In this document: positions 1 to 8,085 of the stretch, in pieces
Numbering within the stretch: the stretch's first letter is position 1
Layout of the letters: each line of letters begins with the position of its first letter
Program-made: the position numbers and the translations under genes
Notes under the pieces: generated by a model
What the model was told of the DNA's origin: nothing
Databases searched by the model: none
The model's input: only the letters and a program-made list of their open reading frames with translations
Source of the DNA: Holosporales bacterium
GTDB lineage: Bacteria > Pseudomonadota > Alphaproteobacteria > Caedimonadales > UBA9215
NCBI GenBank assembly: GCA_003503995.1
Contig: DOCA01000015.1
Coordinates: 1-14,688, forward strand
Direction: 5' to 3'
DNA length: 14,688 bases

Positions 1-17
1 AGTGCAAAGATAATTTA

Positions 18-542
18 CTATAGCGTTTCTATTTTGAAATTGTTCATTATATGTGGTTCTGGTTCAAGGATTTCTGTGGGAACAGCTGTATAACCAGACT
101 GAATTTCCCTTTGATCTGCTAGTTTTTTCAAAACCGTTGACCAAAAAGAAAACGCTCCTGTATTCTCTGGCATTACACCGACCTCCCAAACCCCTGGTAG
201 TTCCTTAAAAACAAGAGAAACTGCTTTCTGCCCAACTCCTCTACCTTGAAATTGTCCCAGAATAAAAAATTCACCAATCGTCCAATCGACATCTACGGAG
301 GAAGCTATTTTATTAACCATCACAAAACCGGCTCGTTCACCCTTTACTGTCACAAAGTAAGCATATCTATCTTCATGGGTGATATAACATTTAAGATCAA
401 AACATTCATAAAGCCCATTTTTTGGCAAGCTCCACCCTGATAAGCTCCCACAATATTTTGACATGTCATAAACATAAAATCGCGCCATGTTTTGGAGAAA
501 TTCATAATCTTCAAGAACTATTTTTTCTAATTTTATCATCAT
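18..542 (-). CDS. GNAT-family N-acetyltransferase
   Basis: A 174-residue protein of the Gcn5-related N-acetyltransferase fold, expected to move an acetyl group from acetyl-CoA to an amine. The acetyl-CoA pyrophosphate-binding motif A is visible as QGRGVG (residues 99-104), after a hydrophobic strand (EFFIL). A 'PENTGAFSFW' stretch near residue 130 matches the usual motif-B region, where an Asn and aromatic residues follow the last core strand. The substrate cannot be told from sequence. The ATG overlaps the miaA stop as ATGA, which suggests translational coupling. A GGAG eight bases upstream supports this start over the second ATG, which follows immediately. It is the last visible gene of the uvrD-prmA-miaA operon. 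The family is clear; the specific role is unknown. Confidence 0.85.
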   Translation of the reverse strand: MMIKLEKIVLEDYEFLQNMARFYVYDMSKYCGSLSGWSLPKNGLYECFDLKCYITHEDRYAYFVTVKGERAGFVMVNKIASSVDVDWTIGEFFILGQFQGRGVGQKAVSLVFKELPGVWEVGVMPENTGAFSFWSTVLKKLADQREIQSGYTAVPTEILEPEPHIMNNFKIETL

Positions 543-1471
543 TCTTTTCTCTCCAAAATCATCCTTAAATTCAGCGAGGAATCATAACAACGATCAATAA
601 CACGATCCGTTTTTAGCTGACGACTAAACCAGGTTTGCTGACGCTTGATATATTGACGGGTGGCGATAAAACTTTTTTCAAAAGCCTCTTCTTTTGTGAG
701 TACCCCCGATAAGTAGGCTTCAATTTCTCGAACACCAACAGCTTTTCTTAAACTGCACTCAGAGGAGATACCTTGATCTAAAAGTGTTTTTACTTCCTCA
801 ATAGCGCCCTCTTCAAACATAACCTCAAGGCGTTTTTTTGCATGGGCAACGACCTCTTCTCGCGACGGATTAATATAAATAACCTTATGCTCATAGGCTA
901 GCGGCGTAGACTTTTTACTTTGCCACTCATGGAGAGGTTTTCCCGTGGACAACAGAACTTCAAGGGCACGGATAATGCGCTGAGTGTCATTAGGCTTTAA
1001 GCGTGCCGCTCCTTCAGAATCTTGCTGTTGAAGATCCTTGTAGAGAGTCTGAATGCCGCCTTGCAAAAGAGATCTTTCCCGCAATTGTGTGCGAATAAGA
1101 GGTTCAACTTCTGGCACCTCATTTAGACCTTCTAACAACGCTTTAATATAAAGACCTGTCCCTCCAACAAGAATAGGCGTTTTATTTTCCTTAAAGGCTT
1201 TCTCAATTTCACATAAAGCATCAGCGTGCCATCTAGCAACGGAGTATGTTTCATGAGGGTCTTGCACCACACCATAAAGAGCATGAGGAGTACGTTTCAA
1301 ATCCTCGGGTGTGGGCCGTGCTGTTAAAAGAGAAAGAGCCTCATAAACTTGCAGGCTATCGGCATTAATCACAACACCGTTTAAGTACTCGGCTAGATCA
1401 AGGGCCAAACCAGATTTTCCACTGGCCGTTGATCCTACAACAATATAGACGATCTTATTTTTCTTTTGCAT
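539..1471 (-). CDS. miaA: tRNA dimethylallyltransferase MiaA
   Basis: Transfers a dimethylallyl group from DMAPP to N6 of adenine-37 in tRNAs that read U-initial codons, the first step toward ms2i6A. The P-loop GSTASGKS is at residues 13-20. The substrate-binding segment 'ADSLQVYEALSLLTARP' follows from about residue 37, and 'VGGTGLYIKALL' lies near residue 105; all are diagnostic of MiaA. The length of about 310 residues is normal. The frame is open back to 1525, but ATG at 1471 puts the P-loop strand at its usual distance from the N-terminus, and an AGAAG lies about 12 bases upstream. This start overlaps the end of the preceding exported-protein gene by 17 bp. The stop overlaps the acetyltransferase start. 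Function is assigned from strong motif matches. Confidence 0.96.
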   Translation of the reverse strand: MQKKNKIVYIVVGSTASGKSGLALDLAEYLNGVVINADSLQVYEALSLLTARPTPEDLKRTPHALYGVVQDPHETYSVARWHADALCEIEKAFKENKTPILVGGTGLYIKALLEGLNEVPEVEPLIRTQLRERSLLQGGIQTLYKDLQQQDSEGAARLKPNDTQRIIRALEVLLSTGKPLHEWQSKKSTPLAYEHKVIYINPSREEVVAHAKKRLEVMFEEGAIEEVKTLLDQGISSECSLRKAVGVREIEAYLSGVLTKEEAFEKSFIATRQYIKRQQTWFSRQLKTDRVIDRCYDSSLNLRMILERKE

Positions 1472-2003
1472 AGTCTGAAATTTCTTCTGCAAACAGCCCT
1501 TCTGATAGATCAAGATGGGTTGCAAAAATCCGATCTAATTCAAAGAAGACATCGTATTGAACAAGGTTTTTCATTTCAGAATCAAGTTCTGTTACGTCGC
1601 CTATTCTATAACAGGCAGGTAGCAGTCCTTCCCAACGCTCAAAGGAGGCAACGATGTGCAACAAAAGATTATCCCTTAAGTAAGACGAGTCCGCTTTTTT
1701 CATATAATAAAAAGTAACACTCACCTCTGTCTCCTCTTCAAAAGAAAGACCAGGCTGATAAACAAGACCATAGCGTATTAGAGCATTTTCACCGATCTCG
1801 ACGTCATCTTTTAAATATAGAACTCCTTCTACAACTTGCGATAAATCAACATCGGCTGAAGATATAAACCCCACGGTATCTTTTGGCACAAGAGGTGTGG
1901 TTTTATTATAAAGCTCCTCTATTTCTGTTTTCTTGTTTGATCCATGTGAAAGATTCATGGCCAGAAAGAACACCATGGATAGTTTGAGCAAAAAAGTCTT
2001 CAT
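1455..2003 (-). CDS. Small exported protein of unknown function
   Basis: About 182 residues, not recognised. The N-terminus (MKTFLLKLSMVFFLAMNLSHG) has a Lys-containing start, a hydrophobic core and a plausible signal-peptidase site, so export to the periplasm is likely. The remainder is acidic, with alternating hydrophobic and charged segments and one Cys (LLPACYRIGD). The frame also offers in-frame ATGs up to 2021. I chose 2003 because a GGAG sits six bases before it, formed inside the upstream ATG-rich leader, and because it gives a normal signal peptide. It lies between prmA and miaA and overlaps the miaA start by 17 bp, so it is co-transcribed and probably co-translated with housekeeping enzymes that have no obvious link to export. 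It could be an envelope-maintenance protein; nothing visible fixes the role. Confidence 0.75.
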   Translation of the reverse strand: MKTFLLKLSMVFFLAMNLSHGSNKKTEIEELYNKTTPLVPKDTVGFISSADVDLSQVVEGVLYLKDDVEIGENALIRYGLVYQPGLSFEEETEVSVTFYYMKKADSSYLRDNLLLHIVASFERWEGLLPACYRIGDVTELDSEMKNLVQYDVFFELDRIFATHLDLSEGLFAEEISDYAKEK

Positions 2004-2025
2004 CTTCATCTCCATTTTCATCGTC

Positions 2026-2952
2026 TTACTGCCCTTGAATTTTTATAGAAAAATCCATACGACTTTTAAGACCGTCTTGCAGGGTCTGTGTTTTAAAAAT
2101 CAAGGTTGCCCAATCTCCTTTAAGAGTCTTTTGAACTAGGATTAAATGCGCATCTAGGTAAGCTTCTTTGATGGCTGTTACTTGATGATCCAGGAGTCCT
2201 GAGAGAATAAGATACCCACCTTTGCTCAAAGCACCTTTTATCTGAGGAGCCATATCAATAAGTGGCCCTGCTAGAATATTTGCAACAATAAGATCAAAGG
2301 GCGCAAGGGAAGCTAAGATATCGCTTTCAAGACCCTCTGCCGTATAGGCTGTGATAAGGTCTGCTGCATCATTTTCAGCCGCATTATAAAGGGTCTTTTC
2401 AGTAGCTTCGGGATCAATATCGCTAGCCGTGACCTTAACCCCAAAAATCTTGGCGATACCAAGAGCTAGGATGCCTGTGCCACATCCTAAATCTAAAGGG
2501 TTTCGAGGGTGAATGCCTTGATCTTTCAAATACTGGAGAGCCTCTAAACACCCGTGAGTTGTGCCGTGATTTCCTGTACCAAACGCTGTTGAGGCTTCAA
2601 TTTTCAGGGGAATCTGAGAACCCCACTCGGGATTTTCGATATGGGAGCCATAAATATAAAAACCAGCAATCTCGAGGGGCGGGAAATCTTTGCGATTTTC
2701 TGCCAGCCAGTCTTTATCAGAAAGTTCATTGATTTCAAGAGTTATAGGCTCTTCAGTAGACTCAACGGTTTCAAGAAGGTCCTCAATGCTCTGACGCGAG
2801 AGCTCTTCTTGGCATGTACCCTCAACAACCCATAAGCTTTGGTCTTGCGAGTCTTCAAATAAAGAAATGACATCAACATGGCCCTCCAAAAGTTCACCAA
2901 TCTTATAGGCTGCGTCTTTATCTGCTTTGATTCTCAGTTGCCACAAACTCAT
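2026..2952 (-). CDS. prmA: Ribosomal protein L11 methyltransferase PrmA
   Basis: SAM-dependent methyltransferase that modifies ribosomal protein L11. The family signature EASTAFGTGNHGTT is at residues 119-132 and the SAM-binding loop LDLGCGTG at 153-160. 'ASDIDPEA' (motif II, about 176-183) and 'IVANILAGP' (NPPY-equivalent region, about 222-230) follow. The N-terminal roughly 80 residues match the length of the PrmA substrate-recognition domain. The frame extends to 3015, but ATG at 2952 is preferred: an AAAGGA sits eight bases upstream inside the end of uvrD, and only one base separates it from the uvrD stop. After the usual final strand (GDWATLIF) there is an extra tail of about 20 residues. 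Identification is strong. Confidence 0.95.
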   Translation of the reverse strand: MSLWQLRIKADKDAAYKIGELLEGHVDVISLFEDSQDQSLWVVEGTCQEELSRQSIEDLLETVESTEEPITLEINELSDKDWLAENRKDFPPLEIAGFYIYGSHIENPEWGSQIPLKIEASTAFGTGNHGTTHGCLEALQYLKDQGIHPRNPLDLGCGTGILALGIAKIFGVKVTASDIDPEATEKTLYNAAENDAADLITAYTAEGLESDILASLAPFDLIVANILAGPLIDMAPQIKGALSKGGYLILSGLLDHQVTAIKEAYLDAHLILVQKTLKGDWATLIFKTQTLQDGLKSRMDFSIKIQGQ

Positions 2953-2953
2953 A

Positions 2954-5242
2954 CTACACGTCCTTTGCATTTTTAACGAAACTTGAAACGACATTTTTAA
3001 TGCCTGAGTGGTCAAAATGAATTTCTAGTTTATCTCCTGATAAACCGATGATTTTCCCATACCCAAATTTCACATGAAAAACTCGATCCCCCATTTCAAA
3101 AGCACCACTGGTTTTTTGATAGGTTTTCGGTTTTAAGGGTGCAGACGTCGAATTCTTTTTGTTAGAAAAGCCTAAATAAGGTTCTCGGGTGCCATGGGGG
3201 TTAAACTTAAATACCCGCGTCGAATCTTCCCGTGATACGTGTTCTGTGGGAATTTCGTCAATAAAACGTGACGGAATACAGTTTTGCCATGTCCCGTGAA
3301 TGAGGCGATTCATAGCACACAAGATAAAGGCTTTTGATTTTGCCCGAGTAATTCCCACATAGGCCAAACGACGTTCTTCCTCAAGGTTTCCTTCATCAAT
3401 GCTTTTTTGATGAGGGAATGTCCCCTCTTCCCAGCCCGCTAGAAAAACCGTATCAAACTCAAGACCTTTGGCACTATGGAGAGTCATCAAAGTCACAAGC
3501 TCTGAAGAAGAATCTGCATTGCGGGTATTTTCCATAACAAGGCTTACATGCTCTAGGAACTGACCGATGGATTCAAACTCTTTCAAGGCATCAACAAGCT
3601 CTTTTAGATTCTCAAGACGTCCACCAGCTTCAGGAGACTTATCCTGCTGCCACATCAGAGTATAGCCAGACTCGTCAAGAACGAGTCGAGCGAGCTCATC
3701 AGGATCAGTTGTTTCCAAAAGGCCCTGCCAGCGCAAAATATCATTAATCAAGCTTTGCAGACCTGTTTTCGCTTTCCCCCGCAACTCATCGGTTTCAACA
3801 AGAGTTCGAGCCGCTTCAAACAGGGGAATACCTTCCAGGCGGGCATATTGGTTAAGAGTTTGAATACTCGTTGCCCCAATGCCACGACGAGGGGTGTTTA
3901 TAATGCGTTCAAAAGCGAGACTATCACTTAGTTGTTGCACCATACGCAAATAAGCCATAGCATCTCTGATTTCAAGGCGCTCATAAAAACGAGGACCACC
4001 CACAACGCGGTAAGGAATACCAAGACTAATGAAACGATCTTCAAACTCACGGGTTTGAAAAGACGCCCGAACCAAAATAGCAATGTTAGATAAAGAAAGA
4101 CCATTCCGTTGGCAAGCTTCGATTTCATCACCGACAAAACGTGCTTCTTCTTCTCCATTATAAACATGCTTAATCAGGAGGCGCTCCCCTCCCTCTTTTT
4201 GAGTCCAGAGGGTTTTGCCTAAACGCTTTTTATTTTGAGTGATCAAACCACTAGCAGCCCCTAAAATGTGAGGTGTCGAGCGATAATTCTCTTCAAGGCG
4301 CACAACCAGAGCCCCTGGGAAATCCTTTTCAAAGCGCAAGATATTGCTGACCTCAGCCCCGCGCCAACTATAAATAGATTGGTCATCATCTCCAACGCAA
4401 CAAATATTTTTGCGCTTTTGCGCCAGCAGCCGCAGCCACAAGTATTGCGAGACATTAGTATCTTGATACTCGTCGACCAAAATATATTTAAATTGCTTTT
4501 GGTAAAGTTCTAATACATCAGGGCTTCTTTTAAAAAGCTCGAGGGTCAAAAGGAGCAAATCACCAAAGTCCATGGCATTCAAAATGCGAAGACGTTCTTG
4601 ATAAATCCTGTAGATCTTTAATACAGGATCTTCCTTTGAAGCCTCATCATAATAACTAGAACGCTCAGAAGACGGTACCTTTTCGGGTAAGAAAGCACGG
4701 TCTTTCCACCGCCCAATGACCGAAAGAACATGACGAGGCGGAAGCGCCTTATCATCCATGTTTTCTGCTTTAAGAATTTGCTTAATAAGGCGAAGCTGAT
4801 CATCGGTATCAAGAATTGTGAAATTCTGCTGACGATCAATGAGCTCAGCATGACGGCGCAGCATACGAACACAAAGAGAATGAAAAGTGCCAGACCAAAC
4901 GCCCTCTCCGCCTGAACCAATCATGGACAGCACACGGTTTTTCATTTCATGAGCCGCTTTATTGGTAAAGGTAACTGAAAGAATTTGTGCAGGCAAAGCC
5001 TTTCCTTGAATTAAAATATGAGCAATGCGTGTTGTCAGAACCTTGGTTTTTCCAGTCCCAGCGCCAGCAAGAACAAGAACAGGCCCTTCTGTTGTTTCAA
5101 CAGCACGACGCTGAGGTTCATTAAGGGGCGCTAAATAATCAAAGGTGTTTTCATCTGTCATAGGGGACTCTGGGGTCTCGTTCTGGCGAGCAGCTTGTAA
5201 TGCAGTCATTGTTTTGTTACCGTGGTTAATAGAAGCTTTCAT
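2954..5242 (-). CDS. uvrD: UvrD/PcrA-type superfamily 1A DNA helicase
   Basis: ATP-dependent 3'-5' DNA helicase used in nucleotide-excision and mismatch repair and in displacing stalled RNA polymerase. SF1A motifs are present in order: Q motif LNEPQRRAV (40-48), Walker A AGAGTGKT (59-66), motif Ia TFTNKAAHEM (91-100), Walker B VDEYQDT (256-262), motif III GDDDQSIYSWRGA (284-296), motif IV with NYRST, motif V TLHSAKGLEFDTV, and motif VI RRLAYVGITRAK. The final 45 residues (FEMGDRVFHVKFGYGKI...) look like the Tudor-like C-terminal domain that binds RNA polymerase in PcrA/UvrD. The length of 762 is typical. The start is uncertain: ATGs at 5242, 5209 and 5161 all lack a convincing ribosome site, and the domain itself needs only the last. 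It heads a minus-strand operon; the divergent transporter ATG is only 34 bp from 5242. Confidence 0.95.
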   Translation of the reverse strand: MKASINHGNKTMTALQAARQNETPESPMTDENTFDYLAPLNEPQRRAVETTEGPVLVLAGAGTGKTKVLTTRIAHILIQGKALPAQILSVTFTNKAAHEMKNRVLSMIGSGGEGVWSGTFHSLCVRMLRRHAELIDRQQNFTILDTDDQLRLIKQILKAENMDDKALPPRHVLSVIGRWKDRAFLPEKVPSSERSSYYDEASKEDPVLKIYRIYQERLRILNAMDFGDLLLLTLELFKRSPDVLELYQKQFKYILVDEYQDTNVSQYLWLRLLAQKRKNICCVGDDDQSIYSWRGAEVSNILRFEKDFPGALVVRLEENYRSTPHILGAASGLITQNKKRLGKTLWTQKEGGERLLIKHVYNGEEEARFVGDEIEACQRNGLSLSNIAILVRASFQTREFEDRFISLGIPYRVVGGPRFYERLEIRDAMAYLRMVQQLSDSLAFERIINTPRRGIGATSIQTLNQYARLEGIPLFEAARTLVETDELRGKAKTGLQSLINDILRWQGLLETTDPDELARLVLDESGYTLMWQQDKSPEAGGRLENLKELVDALKEFESIGQFLEHVSLVMENTRNADSSSELVTLMTLHSAKGLEFDTVFLAGWEEGTFPHQKSIDEGNLEEERRLAYVGITRAKSKAFILCAMNRLIHGTWQNCIPSRFIDEIPTEHVSREDSTRVFKFNPHGTREPYLGFSNKKNSTSAPLKPKTYQKTSGAFEMGDRVFHVKFGYGKIIGLSGDKLEIHFDHSGIKNVVSSFVKNAKDV

Positions 5243-5276
5243 CAGCTATTAAATAAAAAGAGCGCAGGAATACCTA

Positions 5277-6203
5277 ATGCTTCCAGCCTTACAAGAACGA
5301 TCCGTTGAAAAAACAGATCTTTTCAAAGCAGTCTTTTTGCTTTTGGGCTCACTTCTTTTATATACCATACAAGATGTCCTCATAAAGAGTCTACCGCCCA
5401 AATACTCTGTCTTTGAAATAATTTTCTTCAGGTGCCTGTTTTCCTTAATTCCCATTCTTTTTCTAGGCTTTATGGAGCAAGGGCATTTCAAATCTCCTCT
5501 TTCTCTTTTAAAAACGCAACATTTAAAAGCTCAAATCATCAGAGCTCTTTCTATGTTTGTGTCTTTTGTTTTTTATATTATGGCGTGCCGATCTCTCCCT
5601 CTTTCCTCTCTTTATACACTATCTTACACAACCCCTCTTTTTATGACGATGCTTGCCATTCCTTTCTTAGGTGAGCGCGTTGGTATATATCGTTCTTTAA
5701 CCGTTATTATTGGATTTGTTGGTGTTTTTGTGATTCTTCAACCAGGCAATGAGACTTTTCAGCTAAACGGTTTCTTTGCTGTGGCCAGTGGATTCTTCAC
5801 AGCAATTGCGGTTATTATCGGAAAACGTCTATGTGCCCATGATAGCAATACACTTTTAGCATTCATGTATACAATTGCGGGGCTTCTAGGATCTTTTGTG
5901 ATGCTGCCATTTATTTGGGTCACACCAGATCTTAATGTGCTTTTATGGTTACTTGCCGCAGGAACCCTTGGCGGGATCGCCCAATTTGGCTTTATACACG
6001 CTTTTCGTATTGTTCCCGTCTCATCTCTTGCACCCTTTGACTATTGCGGCCTTATTTGGGCCTCCGTTGCAGGTTACATTTTATGGCAAGACGTCCCCAG
6101 CGCCTATACCATCGTTGGTGCCTTTCTCATTATTTCCATGGGACTTTTAACACTTTATCGCGAAAAAAAACAAACCTATTCTCTTCCCCAATATGACTCT
6201 TAA
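5277..6203 (+). CDS. EamA/DMT-superfamily transporter (first copy)
   Basis: A 308-residue inner-membrane protein with about ten hydrophobic segments arranged as two EamA repeats. The first repeat ends in the characteristic 'FLGERVGIYR' and 'GVFVILQPG' segments, and the second in 'GYILWQDVPSAYTIVGAFLIISMG'. DMT carriers move small metabolites such as amino acids or nucleotides. Rickettsial relatives import S-adenosylmethionine, a possibility here that cannot be decided from sequence. An AGGA seven bases before the ATG supports the start. It is divergent from uvrD across a very short gap, so its promoter must lie inside or against the 5' end of uvrD. A strong hairpin terminator begins right at its stop codon, so it is a single-gene transcription unit. 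Confidence 0.88.
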   Translation: MLPALQERSVEKTDLFKAVFLLLGSLLLYTIQDVLIKSLPPKYSVFEIIFFRCLFSLIPILFLGFMEQGHFKSPLSLLKTQHLKAQIIRALSMFVSFVFYIMACRSLPLSSLYTLSYTTPLFMTMLAIPFLGERVGIYRSLTVIIGFVGVFVILQPGNETFQLNGFFAVASGFFTAIAVIIGKRLCAHDSNTLLAFMYTIAGLLGSFVMLPFIWVTPDLNVLLWLLAAGTLGGIAQFGFIHAFRIVPVSSLAPFDYCGLIWASVAGYILWQDVPSAYTIVGAFLIISMGLLTLYREKKQTYSLPQYDS

Positions 6204-6235
6204 AAAACCCTGCAAAAAATATTTTGCAGGGTTTT
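6204..6235. terminator. Bidirectional intrinsic terminator
   Basis: A perfect 14-bp inverted repeat (arms 6204-6217 and 6222-6235, core CCCTGCAAAA/TTTTGCAGGG) with a four-base AATA loop. A T run ends the plus-strand side and a T6 run the minus-strand side. It begins directly after the DMT transporter stop and lies 36 bp beyond the end of the convergent minus-strand gene, so it can terminate both. Confidence 0.93.
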
Positions 6236-6270
6236 CTATACCGTATTTTTGAGTCTAACCTTTTTTACTA

Positions 6271-6825
6271 TTATTTTTTTCTTAAATCATACTTAGCGCG
6301 ATAAGCTACTTTACACCCTTGTAATTCTGGGCCCGTAGAGCTTATACTCAAGTTGCATCCACTTGGGAGGATTTGTGAACTACCACTGCTTCCTTTCTTT
6401 TTTGCTACAATAGCGTCAATTTTGCTAATCTTCTCTTCCATACAAACATTAATCGTACTCACTCTTGCTTGTGTTTTGGTTTTAATTTTTCTACACTTTG
6501 CCTTTACAATTAAAGGCTTAATGCCCTTAAGAAGCTCTTCTGCCTCTTTGTTAAAAGGGTCAAAAATATTGCTTTTACGATAATTATTTGTCGCAGTTAC
6601 AAGGGCATTTAAGCTGTTATTGAGCTCATTAGCTTCTTCTTTTAAGTCTGTCATTTTTTGGACATATATGGGATCACTATAAGCTTTCTTTCCTGCTTCT
6701 TCCGCTTTTTCCATATCTTTTTTCAAAACTGCAATAGACTTTCGCCTGTCCCTAATAGCATCTTCTAATTTTCTGGCCCCCGATTCAACCCATCCTTTTG
6801 CACCGCGTACAGCCTGTTTTAACAT
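6271..6825 (-). CDS. Coiled-coil protein of unknown function (downstream half of an overlapping pair)
   Basis: 184 residues, not recognised. It is very rich in Lys, Glu and Ala, with helical heptad-like stretches in the first 100 residues (KLEDAIRDRRKSIAVLKKDM, then LKEEANELNNSLNAL), followed by a Cys-containing C-terminal part with four Cys residues and a Ser/Gly-rich linker (KKKGSSGSS). There is no signal peptide of its own, although Cys pairs suggest an oxidising compartment. Its ATG overlaps the stop of the preceding exported ORF as TAATG, and no good ribosome site precedes it. The reading frame stays open upstream of this ATG to about 6870, so a frameshift that split one exported protein of about 325 residues is a real alternative to two coupled genes. 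Confidence 0.7.
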   Translation of the reverse strand: MLKQAVRGAKGWVESGARKLEDAIRDRRKSIAVLKKDMEKAEEAGKKAYSDPIYVQKMTDLKEEANELNNSLNALVTATNNYRKSNIFDPFNKEAEELLKGIKPLIVKAKCRKIKTKTQARVSTINVCMEEKISKIDAIVAKKKGSSGSSQILPSGCNLSISSTGPELQGCKVAYRAKYDLRKK

Positions 6826-7250
6826 TACAAGAGGGACCCATTTAACGGCTGTTGACCAATACTTGCAAGCCTATCTTTTGCAGCTTTCGCTTCTCTTAAA
6901 TCTTTAATGTTGAGTTTACGCGACTCAATACGCCCATTAATGTCAGTTTTTGCAGCTTGGATATGGCTTTCAATGGCTTCTCTAAGCTCTGTCATTTTTG
7001 TATTATTTTTAACAATCTCAGCATTGATTGATGTTTGGAGGGTTGCTGCAAAAGACACTGCTTCTTTTTCTTTATCCCGCACCATTTTATCAAGCTCCTC
7101 TATTTCTTTAAGGAGCGCTTTTAGATCAGCAAGAGCTGTTAGCTGATCAAGATAGTCACTTGTACTGGTGCGAAAGAGAGCTGCAGAAGCAGGATTTAAG
7201 GCGCTTAACACCAAAAAAGTACTCAAAATAATAAATGAAGTTCGAAACAT
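6825..7250 (-). CDS. Exported coiled-coil protein of unknown function (upstream half of an overlapping pair)
   Basis: 141 residues, not recognised. The N-terminus has a clear signal peptide (MFRTSFIILSTFLVLSALNP then ASA-A), with a canonical AxA-type cleavage near residue 24. The mature part is almost entirely predicted helix with regular hydrophobic spacing (LADLKALLKEIEELDKMV ... IVKNNTKMTELREAIESHI ... IKDLREAKAAKDRL), consistent with an extended coiled coil in the periplasm or outside the cell. AAAGGG eight bases before the ATG supports the start. It opens a transcription unit just after the terminator-like repeat at 7311-7361. It ends in TAATG with the next ORF and may be the N-terminal part of one longer protein. 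Confidence 0.72.
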   Translation of the reverse strand: MFRTSFIILSTFLVLSALNPASAALFRTSTSDYLDQLTALADLKALLKEIEELDKMVRDKEKEAVSFAATLQTSINAEIVKNNTKMTELREAIESHIQAAKTDINGRIESRKLNIKDLREAKAAKDRLASIGQQPLNGSLL

Positions 7251-7310
7251 AGTTATATCCCTTTTTTTAAGAGTAGTCTAAAAAGATAAAAAAAAGGTTA
7301 ATTTACCATT

Positions 7311-7361
7311 ATGCCAAAAAAAATTCCTGTAGACGTTGTAAAACTACAGGGCAAGATAGGG
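7311..7361 (-). repeat. Terminator-like repeat, copy A
   Basis: On the minus strand this is a hairpin (CCTGTAG at 7326-7332 pairing with CTACAGG at 7344-7350, 11-nt loop, plus a closing T-G wobble) followed by AA and a T8 tract, the form of an intrinsic terminator. It lies about 60 bp beyond the stop of the minus-strand lipoprotein gene and would end that unit. About 41 of 51 positions match the segment 8860-8910 without gaps, including flanks outside the stem. A second possible pairing upstream (GGGGG 7359-7363 with CCCCC 7405-7409, inner TACAT/ATGTA) is weaker. Confidence 0.75.
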
Positions 7362-7409
7362 GGCTACATCTGTGGAGAAAAAATTAGAAGAATGTAAAGG
7401 ACACCCCCC

Positions 7410-8015
7410 TTACCAAAAACGCTTCTTTTTAAAAGCATTCATGCAAGCATTTGAAAATTCACTATGTAACCTGCTGGTAACCCTTTGAACGAAAATCTTT
7501 TTTGATACACCATTTGAATCAGTTTTTATTTCACTAACTTCGACATATGGTTTAGAACGATTTTCTTTGTAAGATAACTCGTAATCCTTATCTTTTTCAA
7601 ATTTTTGATAGAGAATAACAGCATAAGACTTGGTAATCACATAAGAGCCACTAGAAGAAATATTCGCATGTGTAAACATATAAACATGAGGCACTCCAGC
7701 AGTAACTAGAAACTCTTTCGCAGCATTTTCATGATAGTTATTTAAAGGCATTCCAAGAGTTCTAGGATCGCTACGGAGTAAAAATCCCTTTCTCAATCTC
7801 ATCATTTCTTTTTCATTATCACAGTTGGTAGAGTCGTACTCCCTAATAGTAGTAATAACATTGGATGTATCACTTACAAAACGAACCCGTGCCGTTGGCC
7901 CAGATTTAGGTTCTTTATAAGATACTATTGATACACACCCAGATAGGGTTGCTACAAGCGGCAGGAGCAATAAGATTTTTTGGAGTAATATCTGTCGACA
8001 AGAGGTGTTTTTCAT
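7410..8015 (-). CDS. Predicted lipoprotein of unknown function
   Basis: About 201 residues with a lipoprotein signal: a hydrophobic stretch ILLLLPLVATLSGC whose LSGC lipobox puts the lipidated Cys at residue 27. The mature protein starts with a short segment (VSIVSYKEPKSGPTARVRF) in which a 'GPTA-R-RF' strand follows the anchor, a layout seen in small envelope lipoproteins. It has a few further Cys residues (TNCDNE, SNACMNAF) that could pair. It is strongly basic at the C-terminus. ATG at 8015 is chosen over a GTG at 8045 because it has an AGG eight bases upstream and gives a normal signal peptide. It follows the exported protein gene at 8086-8790 by 70 bp on the same strand and precedes repeat copy A. 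Export and lipidation are well supported; the function is unknown. Confidence 0.78.
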   Translation of the reverse strand: MKNTSCRQILLQKILLLLPLVATLSGCVSIVSYKEPKSGPTARVRFVSDTSNVITTIREYDSTNCDNEKEMMRLRKGFLLRSDPRTLGMPLNNYHENAAKEFLVTAGVPHVYMFTHANISSSGSYVITKSYAVILYQKFEKDKDYELSYKENRSKPYVEVSEIKTDSNGVSKKIFVQRVTSRLHSEFSNACMNAFKKKRFW

Positions 8016-8085
8016 TTTTAATGCCTGTTTTAAACGATATACCACTTTGTATTCTATCTTTAGAGTTGAGGCAAGAACTAATCCC

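Noticed and set aside
1933..2139. Plus-strand ORF across the prmA/exported protein junction
   Set aside because: Antisense shadow of two supported genes; no start signal.
4618..4920. 100-codon ORF within uvrD
   Set aside because: It lies in another frame of a strongly supported helicase gene; its sequence is hydrophobic shadow translation with no ribosome site.
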